Of a stretch of 5,085 bases of DNA, positions 1-5,085 are shown one piece after another. Each line of letters begins with the position of its first letter. Positions within the stretch are counted from its first letter, which is position 1. A program made the translations under genes and the position numbers. This DNA is from an uncultured Prevotellaceae bacterium. GTDB lineage: Bacteria > Bacteroidota > Bacteroidia > Bacteroidales > Bacteroidaceae. The stretch spans positions 1 through 5,085 of the forward strand of contig CACYKX010000213.1 in the NCBI GenBank assembly GCA_902775075.1, given 5' to 3'. The notes under the pieces are model-generated. The model searched no databases, was not told the DNA's origin, and saw only the letters and a list, made by a program, of their open reading frames with translations.

Positions 1-5
1 GGCGA

Positions 6-18
6 CACTAATATAGTG
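6..18. repeat. Short inverted repeat CACTA-ATA-TAGTG
   Basis: Two perfect 5-base arms, CACTA and TAGTG, flank a 3-base centre. The element lies about 65 bases before the DUF4160 reading frame, in a stretch with no clear gene, and could be a small operator for that gene. The symmetry does not extend beyond the arms, and a 5-base inverted repeat is expected by chance fairly often. The remaining bases up to 84 are AT-rich, contain a T5-C-T7 tract at 66-78, and show no convincing promoter. Confidence 0.2.
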
Positions 19-84
19 ATAATCAATGAGATATGCAATAACTCTCAAAGATTTCAACCTTAGCATTTTTCTTTTTTTAGCTAC

Positions 85-598
85 TTGCGAAACTTAAATT
101 TTCTTATTGACGTTGTCGACGATAAGAAAAGGAAGATAAAGGTTACAATGCATCCTGACATCAACCACGACAGGCCCCATGTCCACATCAATGAGCACGG
201 AGCATCTTTCGCGGTGGATACTGGAGAGTTGTTGGCTGGTAATTGTGACAATAATACACGTAGGCTGATTGAAAACTGGATTGCTCGACACAGAGACGAC
301 CTGAATCAGTTATGGAATATTATCAAAAGAGGGGGTATCTATAAACCTGCTGTAATTAAAATAAGGCGTGATAAGAGCTATGAAGAGTGTGGCTTTACGG
401 GAAGGGAACCTCGAAATAAAACTATTTTTGACGGAATAGTGATTTGGCATAATGATGAACTATTGAAAGAACATCAGAATAATGGCTCTGTATTAGTAAT
501 AGGGGCCGGTGATATGTTTGTGTGTCCCCAAAGTCTATCCTGAGGACTATTTTACGTTTGAGTCCCTAGGCGGTTCTGTGCAAGTAAAAAGAATTTAG
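85..598 (+). CDS. DUF4160-family protein, frame broken near the 3' end
   Basis: The frame beginning at TTG 85 encodes a small soluble protein with no signal peptide or membrane segment. Residues about 17-82 match the DUF4160 pattern: a first strand (KIKVTMHP), the D-R-P-H-V-H-I motif (residues 29-35), then an acidic strand with D-T-G-E and a helix ending N-W-I-A-R-H...L...W. The molecular function of DUF4160 is unknown; members are often found beside DUF2442 genes in pairs resembling toxin-antitoxin modules. The frame stops at TGA 541-543 (152 codons), but reading +1 from CCCC at 526-529 continues with VYPEDYFTFESLGGSVQV to TAG 596-598, which looks like the genuine C-terminus (170 residues in all). 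The gene is therefore a recent pseudogene, a frameshifted gene, or a sequencing error. The start is uncertain: TTG 85 has no Shine-Dalgarno sequence, ATG 148 would remove the first strand of the domain, and the in-frame stop at 61-63 limits extension. It lies upstream of the helicase gene on the same strand. Confidence 0.65.
526..529 (+). other. CCCC frameshift site in the DUF4160 gene
   Basis: In the upstream frame the site reads TGT CCC CAA AGT and reaches a stop four codons after CCC. Omitting one C gives TGT CCC AAA GTC TAT CCT GAG, and the new frame stays open for 22 codons to TAG 596-598 with sensible protein sequence. CCC-C is a known +1 slip-prone proline context in bacteria. An insertion error or mutation in a C run is equally possible, so only the position of the shift is firmly supported. 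Confidence 0.6.
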
Positions 599-610
599 GG
601 ATAACTCAAG

Positions 611-638
611 CCTTCCGTGCGGACTCGATACCGGAAGG
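611..638 (+). promoter_or_regulatory. Hairpin covering a GGAAGG ribosome-binding site
   Basis: CCTTCCG (611-617) is perfectly complementary to CGGAAGG (632-638), with a 14-base loop. The stem can extend outward by a G-T and an A-T pair (610/639 and 609/640). The 3' arm contains GGAAGG, the strongest Shine-Dalgarno-like sequence in this gap, four bases before ATG 643. No T run follows, so it is not an ordinary intrinsic terminator. In RNA it would hide the ribosome-binding site of the small ORF. An alternative pairing AAGCC (608-612) with GGCTT (650-654) competes with the first stem. That it regulates anything is inference. Confidence 0.4.
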
Positions 639-642
639 TTGG

Positions 643-753
643 ATGCCGGGGCTTCTAGAGACTAAGGTTTACCATTTAGGTCGTGCACTCTACGAAAGGA
701 TAGAAAAGGTTATTTTTGAGAAGTTCGTTGCTTCATTGCTTCAGCTAAACTGA
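643..753 (+). CDS. Possible small protein, 36 residues
   Basis: ATG 643 to TGA 751-753 encodes 36 residues beginning MPGLLETKVYHLGRALYERI. It is preceded by GGAAGG at a spacing of four bases. The product is rich in charged residues alternating with Leu, Ile, Val and Phe, consistent with one amphipathic helix; there is no cysteine or transmembrane segment. I recognise no family. The same frame is open from 562, giving 63 sense codons up to TGA 751-753, but holds no ATG, GTG or TTG before 643. It lies between the DUF4160 gene and the helicase gene on the same strand, 46 bases before the helicase start. Its short length means a chance ORF is a real alternative. Confidence 0.3.
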   Translation: MPGLLETKVYHLGRALYERIEKVIFEKFVASLLQLN

Positions 754-777
754 GCTGTAAGGGGAAAGAAGGATGTG

Positions 778-792
778 ATGAAAATAGCGTAA
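778..792 (+). CDS. Four-codon mini-ORF (M-K-I-A) before the helicase gene
   Basis: ATG AAA ATA GCG TAA is preceded by AGAAGGA (767-773), a good Shine-Dalgarno sequence at a spacing of four bases. An overlapping ATG-TGA start-stop pair lies at 773-778. The stop is only seven bases before the helicase ATG at 800, which has no Shine-Dalgarno sequence of its own at normal spacing. Ribosomes ending here could reinitiate at 800, so this may be a translational-coupling leader. It is equally possible that the AGAAGGA element is chance, since Bacteroidetes depend little on Shine-Dalgarno pairing. Confidence 0.2.
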   Translation: MKIA

Positions 793-799
793 TACTAGT

Positions 800-3700
800 A
801 TGGATGAATATCAATTGATAGAACTCAGTAAACGAGGTGGCACTAAGAACATCATTTGCCATTTATTGGCTCCTCGTCAAACAATCAGTCTTAAAGTTGT
901 TGAAGAGACACGAAGCTATGTTGTGGCTATTGATAGGGGTATGCGTTATTGTCTAACTGGGAATCAAAGTATTGTGGACCCTACTTCTGAGTTTGTAATA
1001 CTTACTGACCATACACCTACCAAGCAGAAGCTTTTAGAAGGAACTGTCAAGCAGAAGAAGTGGTTGCGGCATCCCAAATTATCGGATTATACTCCCGAAG
1101 AAGTACTCGCATCCTGGACTAATCAGTTCGTTTTTAAACAAGAGGTTGACGAGGAGAATCCAGGGCTGCGAAAACCTCAGTTGGGCGCGTTACATGCCAT
1201 ATTGGGTCATTTTCTTGCCCCGAATGACGTGGCGACAGTAGTTCTTCCCACAGGAACGGGTAAAACCGAGACGATGCTTTCTGCGTTGGTAGCAGGAAAG
1301 TGCAAGAGATTACTTGTAACTGTGCCATCAAGCGCGTTAAGAAATCAGCTTTATGAAAAGTTCAAAAACCTGGGTGTATTGAAAGATCCCAGATTTGGAA
1401 TAGTCGGTGAGGCTGCTTTATATCCTATTGTGGGCGTTGTCAATACGGCCTTCCAGTCCGTAGAGGAACTAACTGATTTTGTGGAGAAGTGTAATGTGGT
1501 GATTACCACGATGCAAATCATAGATTCTGCACCACAAGAGCAACAAGGTATTTATGTGTCTGCATTCACTAATATTTTTGTGGATGAGGCTCATCATATA
1601 GTGGCTGCATCATGGAGAAAATTTGCAGATCGTTTTCCCAAAGACCGTTTAGTGCAGTTTACAGCAACGCCTTTCCGTAATGACGGACAAAGACTTGATG
1701 GGAAGATAGTTTTTAACTATCCGTTAAAACAGGCTCAAGAAGATGGGTATTACCGAACTATTAATTTTCTTCCTATTAGAGAGTATGATGATGAAAAAGC
1801 AGATAGGGCTATAGCAGCTAAGGCGATTGAGAGGTTGAGGGAGGATCTGGCTGCAGGTTATCATCATTTATTGATGGCAAGGTGTGAGAGCAAAAGCCGT
1901 GCGGTCGAAGTGCATAGCCTCTATCAGGAGCTGTGTCCAGACTTGAATCCTATAATCCTATATTCTGGTTCTCCCCAATACAAAGAAAACTATGGAATCG
2001 TATTGCGTCGTGAAGCCAAAGTGATTGTTTGCGTGAATATGCTCGGAGAGGGATTTGACCTACCTGAGTTAAAGATAGCGGCTTTTCATGACATCAGAAA
2101 GAGTCTCCCTGTCACATTGCAATTTGCAGGCCGCTTTACTCGCACAAGCCGTGATGCGAACCTTGGTAACGCATCATTCGTAGCTAACTTGGCAGATATT
2201 ATGGTTCAGCAGGAACTGGACAATCTATATGAAGAGGATGCTGATTGGAATATTCTGCTAGCTAGTGCGAACGACAATAGGGTAAACAATCAGGAAGAAT
2301 ACAAGCAATTATTGGATGGATTCCGAAAAGGGGTCAGTTCTAAGATTCCGGTTAGCAGTATATATCCCAAACTAAGTGCAGTTGTATATAAAAGTTATAC
2401 GAACACTTGGCATCCTGATGATTTCCTAAAAGGCATCCGAGGATTTGATGATTTGGATTTCATCTCGTATGACATCAATGACCGAGAAAAACTGGTCGTT
2501 GCTGTTTTTGCTAAAGAGCAGAACATAGAGGGTATCCATGTGAAGGATGTAAAGACTTTAGAATGGAGCTACTTGGTGCTATTCTGGGATACTGATAAGA
2601 ACTTACTGTTTATCAATAGTTCTGATAACGGAAGCGTATATAAGGAAATTGCCAACCATGTTATTGGAGAGAGAGACAGAGAGCCTGTTTTAATAAGAGG
2701 TATTGATGTGTTCAGAACTTTCCATAATGTGAAGCGAACAAAACTGAGAAACGTTGGGTTAAAAGTATATCTGGGGAAAGATATTCGTTTCAGAATGCAC
2801 GCGGGTCGTGATGTTGAGAGAGTGCTTTCGGATGCGGAATTGAGGAATAGCGAGAAAGCATTTGTTGTGGGGGATGGCTTTGAAGATGGTGACAAGACCT
2901 CGATAGGTGCTTCTTTTAAAGGCAGAATATGGAGCCTAAATGGTGCTGGTGATATTCTGACTTTTAAGGACTGGTGTTTGGAACAAGGTGAAAAATTGAC
3001 TAATGAAGCAATTGATGGGAATCAGATATTGAAAGAATCCTTGATACCCAAGACGATTCATCAAATACCAAAGAGAAGTGTTCCTTTCTCCATTGACTGG
3101 GATGCATCTATATGGGCAGGGACAAAAAATCACTTTGTATTCAATCTTTCAGGAGTCGAGTCACACTTGTACGACACAGATATAGAATTGAGAGAAGAGA
3201 ATGCTGTTCAAGGCAATTCAGTTTTTTTTGCGATAACAAATTCTACACAAAGAGTAGAGTTCATACTAGAGCTGTTTGAAAATAGGAAGAATCCTGACAA
3301 TGTGTATTCTGATTATCGTATTGTAAAAGTAACAGACGGTGTAGCGACTATCAAGTACGGAAGACATGAAGAGAATTTGGAGACATTCCTATATGACAAT
3401 GCTCCAACCATCTTCTTCGCTGATGGATCCAGTTTGTGTGGCACCGAGTATATTGAGTTGAAAACACCTCCAACACTTTATGATAGAAGCCGTATCATTG
3501 GATGGAATTGGCAAGGCGTAGATCTATCCGTGGAGTCACAGGGTGTTGCCCCCAATTTAAGAACAAATTCTATCCAATACCATGTAGTTCAGAGATTGAT
3601 TAATGGTGATTACGATATTGTTTATGATGATGACAATGCTGGTGAAATTGCGGATGTGGTTACTCTAAAACAAGAGAATAATGCAATTCACGTTGAATTA

Positions 3701-4078
3701 TTTCACTTGAAGTTTGCTCTAAGTGGGAAGGTGACTGGTAGGGTGGGTAATTTTTACGAGGTTTGCGGGCAGGCCCAAAAGTCATCTAATTGGAAATACA
3801 AAGAACCGGAGGAGATGTTTGACCACCTGTTACGTAGAGAAACTAAGCGAGATGGGGCGGAAGAGTGCTCACGTATTCAGAAAGGAAACCATGAAACGTT
3901 GGTAAAATTGCTTAAGTTAGCAAAAAAGAAGATGCCGGTTATGTTTAGCATTTATATTGTACAACCTGGAGCATCAAAAGCTGCTGTATCGAATGAGATT
4001 TTGTCCCTTTTGGGGGTAACAGATAGTTTCTTGAAAGACAGGACGGGTATTGACCTAAAGGTCATCACTAGCGAGTAA
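800..4078 (+). CDS. SF2 DEAD/DEAH helicase fused to a putative PD-(D/E)XK-like nuclease domain
   Basis: This 1092-residue cytoplasmic protein has a full superfamily 2 helicase core. An RKPQ segment (124-127) resembles the LRxxQ element before motif I. Next come Walker A PTGTGKT (150-156), the DEAH box (262-265), motif III TAT (288-290), motif V GEGFDLP (416-422) and motif VI QFAGRFTRTSR (441-451), which carries candidate arginine fingers. It should therefore hydrolyse ATP and translocate on or remodel nucleic acid. Residues about 500-930 are unassigned and have no transmembrane run. Near the C-terminus, D-D-D-N-A-G-E-I-A-D-V-V (943-954), HVELFHLK (964-971) and YEVCGQAQKS (986-995) suggest a PD-(D/E)XK-type core, with D952, E966, K971 and Q991 as candidate active-site residues. 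The helicase and nuclease combination resembles defence and restriction proteins such as HsdR-like translocases. ATG 800 follows an in-frame stop at 785-787, so it cannot extend far upstream. The gene is AT-rich. Helicase assignment is firm, nuclease assignment moderate, defence role inferred. Confidence 0.88.
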   Translation: MDEYQLIELSKRGGTKNIICHLLAPRQTISLKVVEETRSYVVAIDRGMRYCLTGNQSIVDPTSEFVILTDHTPTKQKLLEGTVKQKKWLRHPKLSDYTPEEVLASWTNQFVFKQEVDEENPGLRKPQLGALHAILGHFLAPNDVATVVLPTGTGKTETMLSALVAGKCKRLLVTVPSSALRNQLYEKFKNLGVLKDPRFGIVGEAALYPIVGVVNTAFQSVEELTDFVEKCNVVITTMQIIDSAPQEQQGIYVSAFTNIFVDEAHHIVAASWRKFADRFPKDRLVQFTATPFRNDGQRLDGKIVFNYPLKQAQEDGYYRTINFLPIREYDDEKADRAIAAKAIERLREDLAAGYHHLLMARCESKSRAVEVHSLYQELCPDLNPIILYSGSPQYKENYGIVLRREAKVIVCVNMLGEGFDLPELKIAAFHDIRKSLPVTLQFAGRFTRTSRDANLGNASFVANLADIMVQQELDNLYEEDADWNILLASANDNRVNNQEEYKQLLDGFRKGVSSKIPVSSIYPKLSAVVYKSYTNTWHPDDFLKGIRGFDDLDFISYDINDREKLVVAVFAKEQNIEGIHVKDVKTLEWSYLVLFWDTDKNLLFINSSDNGSVYKEIANHVIGERDREPVLIRGIDVFRTFHNVKRTKLRNVGLKVYLGKDIRFRMHAGRDVERVLSDAELRNSEKAFVVGDGFEDGDKTSIGASFKGRIWSLNGAGDILTFKDWCLEQGEKLTNEAIDGNQILKESLIPKTIHQIPKRSVPFSIDWDASIWAGTKNHFVFNLSGVESHLYDTDIELREENAVQGNSVFFAITNSTQRVEFILELFENRKNPDNVYSDYRIVKVTDGVATIKYGRHEENLETFLYDNAPTIFFADGSSLCGTEYIELKTPPTLYDRSRIIGWNWQGVDLSVESQGVAPNLRTNSIQYHVVQRLINGDYDIVYDDDNAGEIADVVTLKQENNAIHVELFHLKFALSGKVTGRVGNFYEVCGQAQKSSNWKYKEPEEMFDHLLRRETKRDGAEECSRIQKGNHETLVKLLKLAKKKMPVMFSIYIVQPGASKAAVSNEILSLLGVTDSFLKDRTGIDLKVITSE

Positions 4079-4093
4079 GTGAGACGAAGGGTA

Positions 4094-4113
4094 TTCAACC
4101 AGTTTGGCTTGAA
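4094..4113 (+). repeat. Stem-loop between the helicase and GNAT genes
   Basis: TTCAACCA (4094-4101) pairs with TGG-C-TTGAA (4105-4113), giving eight base pairs with one bulged C (4108) and a GTT loop. An alternative pairing joins TATTCAA (4092-4098) to TTGAATA (4114-4120), which overlaps the GNAT start codon; TTGAA is also tandemly repeated at 4109-4118. No T run follows, so termination is unlikely. It could limit initiation on the GNAT gene in read-through transcripts from the helicase gene, or simply mark an old insertion junction. Confidence 0.3.
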
Positions 4114-4119
4114 TTGAAT

Positions 4120-4626
4120 ATGACCATTAATCTTCATGAATGGACATCTGCTGATACGGGAACGCTGATAGCGCTCTGTAATGCCGTTGACAGGACCTTC
4201 CTGTCGGACCGGCTGCCGTATCCCTATACCGAGGCTGATGCTGATTGGTGGCTTGGGATGGTGGCGGAGAATGACGGGAAGGAGGGTATCTGGCGGGCCA
4301 TTGTGGTAAACGAGCAGATTGTAGGCAGCATTTCCGTGGAGAGAATGGCCGATGATCAGCTTAATGTCGGGGCGATTGGCTATATGATCCTGACTCCATT
4401 CTGGTCGCAGGGGATTGGTACGGAGGCAGTAAGACAGATCTGCGGGATTGTATTTCAGGAATTGGCATTTGACAGGATTATCGGCCAGGTGTTCCCTGAG
4501 AATGTGGCATCAGTGCGCGTGCTGGAGAAAAATGGCTTCCGGCTGGAAGAAACAATTGTTGAAAAAGTGATTAAAAGCGGAATGGTGCGGGACGTGAAGT
4601 TGTATCGGAAAGACAACTTCTTTTAA
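4120..4626 (+). CDS. GNAT-family N-acetyltransferase (RimJ/RimL type)
   Basis: The 168-residue product is a normal-length single-domain GNAT enzyme that transfers acetyl from acetyl-CoA to an amine, here an unknown protein N-terminus or small molecule. The acetyl-CoA loop is PFWSQGIGTEA (93-103), the form typical of the Acetyltransf_3 / RimJ-RimL group, and it is followed by the helix AVRQICGIVF. The late motif NVASVRVLEKNGF (128-140) is the usual Asn...Ser...LEKxGF signature. ATG 4120 is preferred to TTG 4114, two codons upstream, because the protein then starts MTINLHEW directly at the first strand; neither has a clear Shine-Dalgarno sequence. The gene begins 41 bases after the helicase stop with no obvious terminator between, so read-through is possible. 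Its base composition is much richer in GC than the helicase gene, so it probably belongs to the older chromosome and not to the helicase cassette. An aminoglycoside or ribosomal target cannot be decided. Confidence 0.87.
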   Translation: MTINLHEWTSADTGTLIALCNAVDRTFLSDRLPYPYTEADADWWLGMVAENDGKEGIWRAIVVNEQIVGSISVERMADDQLNVGAIGYMILTPFWSQGIGTEAVRQICGIVFQELAFDRIIGQVFPENVASVRVLEKNGFRLEETIVEKVIKSGMVRDVKLYRKDNFF

Positions 4627-4664
4627 AGCAGTGCATTCCCTCTTATTGTCAGAGCATCGGCAAA

Positions 4665-4683
4665 AAGCAACAACTTGTTTCTT
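4665..4683. promoter_or_regulatory. Candidate operator overlapping the XRE gene promoter
   Basis: AAGCAACAACTTGTTTCTT is a 19-base near-perfect palindrome: AACAA-C-TTGTT at the core with AAG and CTT at the edges, and one mismatched pair (C 4668 with T 4680). Its right edge overlaps the TTG of the -33 element at 4682-4684. A dimeric HTH protein bound here would block RNA polymerase, which fits autorepression by the XRE-family product encoded just downstream. Binding is inferred from symmetry and position only. Confidence 0.4.
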
Positions 4684-4712
4684 GACATTTATTTTCGGAC
4701 ATCGTAACTTTG
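4682..4712 (+). promoter_or_regulatory. Bacteroidetes-type -33/-7 promoter for the XRE gene
   Basis: TTG (4682-4684, within TTGACA) and TAACTTTG (4705-4712) are separated by 20 bases. This matches the primary sigma factor consensus of Bacteroides (TTTG, 19-21 bases, TAnnTTTG), with an exact -7 element. Transcription would begin near 4719, leaving a leader of about 19 bases before ATG 4738. The rest of the gap (4627-4681) has only a weak CTCT/AGAG hairpin and no terminator with a T run after the GNAT gene. Confidence 0.7.
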
Positions 4713-4737
4713 CTCCATCAACCAAGACGATAAGACA

Positions 4738-5085
4738 ATGGAAGTAAAAGACATCTTACGGAATTTGCGCGAAAAGAACCACCTGACTCAGGAACAGATG
4801 GCCGAGCGTATCGGCGTTACCAGGCAGGCTGTAAGCCGTTGGGAGACCGGCATGACGCAGCCCAATCCAGAGTTGCTCAAAGTATTGTCCCGAGAATTCA
4901 GAGTATCAATCAATACGCTTTTGGGCTCGCCCCGGACGCTTTACTGTCAGTGCTGCGGAATGCCACTGTCGGATGATGCGATGATCAGTCGTGAAGCGGA
5001 CGGCAGTCTCAATGAAGAATACTGCAAATGGTGCTATGCCGATGGCCAGTTCGCATACAAAAGCAAGGAGTCTCTGCTGGACTTC
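4738..5085 (+). CDS. XRE-family HTH regulator with zinc-ribbon domain (3' end cut by window)
   Basis: The 116 visible codons encode a DNA-binding regulator and remain open at the window edge. Residues about 4-62 form an XRE/Cro-type HTH: the segment TQEQMAERIGVTRQAVSRWE (17-36) includes the recognition helix, and QPNPELLKVLSREFRVSINTLL completes the five-helix bundle. After a short linker comes a zinc ribbon with C70-x2-C73 (in YCQCCGMPL) and C96-x2-C99 (in EYCKWCYADGQF), matching the putative zinc ribbon family Zn_ribbon_2 (PF12674). The pairing of these two domains recurs in Bacteroidetes and Firmicutes regulators of unknown target. The start is ATG 4738, 19 bases after the predicted transcription start and without a clear Shine-Dalgarno sequence. 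The gene has its own promoter and a palindrome over the -33 element, so autoregulation is likely. Its base composition is like that of the GNAT gene. Confidence 0.88.
   Translation, partial: MEVKDILRNLREKNHLTQEQMAERIGVTRQAVSRWETGMTQPNPELLKVLSREFRVSINTLLGSPRTLYCQCCGMPLSDDAMISREADGSLNEEYCKWCYADGQFAYKSKESLLDF

Noticed and set aside
553..560. TACGTTTG, another -7-like match
   Set aside because: No -33 element at the right distance, and it lies within the frame-shifted C-terminal codons of the DUF4160 gene.
611..638. Hairpin after the DUF4160 gene as an intrinsic terminator
   Set aside because: The loop is 14 bases and the following bases are G-rich with no T run; ribosome-binding-site masking explains it better.
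613..640. CTCGATACC as a tRNA T-arm or attachment site
   Set aside because: No matching acceptor, D or anticodon arms are found around it, and no integrase or direct repeat supports an attachment site.
711..718. TATTTTTG, an exact match to the -7 promoter consensus, upstream of the helicase gene
   Set aside because: No TTTG or TTG lies 19-21 bases upstream, and the same octamer occurs inside the DUF4160 coding region at 423-430, so it is easily a chance match in AT-rich DNA.
742..757. CAGCT/AGCTG inverted repeat as a terminator or operator
   Set aside because: The stem is only five base pairs with no T run after it, and the element ends the small ORF; chance is likely.
2569..2895. 108-codon reading frame on the - strand inside the helicase gene
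   Set aside because: It is wholly within a strongly supported gene, is low in complexity (Ser, Leu, Thr-rich), and matches no family I recognise: an antisense shadow.
4510..4725. 71-codon - strand frame over the GNAT 3' end
   Set aside because: It is antisense to the conserved GNAT motif region and to the XRE promoter; no family resemblance.
1..5085. CRISPR array, insertion sequence, rRNA or tRNA gene
   Set aside because: No regularly spaced repeats, transposase motifs, terminal inverted repeats or structural RNA signatures were seen on either strand.

Overview
The window looks like chromosomal DNA from a member of the Bacteroidetes (Bacteroidales-like). The main clue is the promoter of the last gene, which has a TTG element, a 20-base spacer and TAACTTTG, matching the -33/-7 consensus (TTTG / TAnnTTTG) of that phylum. 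The mostly weak or absent Shine-Dalgarno sequences before the larger genes agree with this. No species can be named from the sequence alone.

All genes are on the + strand. From 5' to 3' they are: (1) a DUF4160-family protein whose frame is broken near its 3' end by one extra C in a CCCC run (526-529), with an intact-looking C-terminus continuing in the next frame to 598; (2) a spacer of about 200 bases holding a hairpin, a possible 36-codon ORF (643-753) and a four-codon mini-ORF (778-792); (3) a 1092-residue protein (800-4078) with a complete superfamily 2 helicase core near its N-terminus, a long unassigned middle, and a C-terminal domain that resembles a PD-(D/E)XK nuclease; (4) a RimJ/RimL-type GNAT acetyltransferase (4120-4626); (5) the start of an XRE-type regulator with a zinc-ribbon (4738 to the window end), with its own promoter and a candidate operator.

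The helicase gene is AT-rich, whereas the GNAT and XRE genes are clearly richer in GC (for example 18 G+C of 60 at 3661-3720 against 36 of 60 at 4201-4260). The change falls in the short gap at 4079-4119. The simplest reading is that the DUF4160 and helicase genes are an acquired cassette beside older chromosomal genes. A helicase fused to a putative nuclease next to a small accessory gene is the usual look of an anti-phage defence locus. No partner gene of a named system that I recognise (HsdM/HsdS, HamA/DUF1837, Zorya or Druantia partners) is present. The defence role is inference; the helicase motifs are seen directly.
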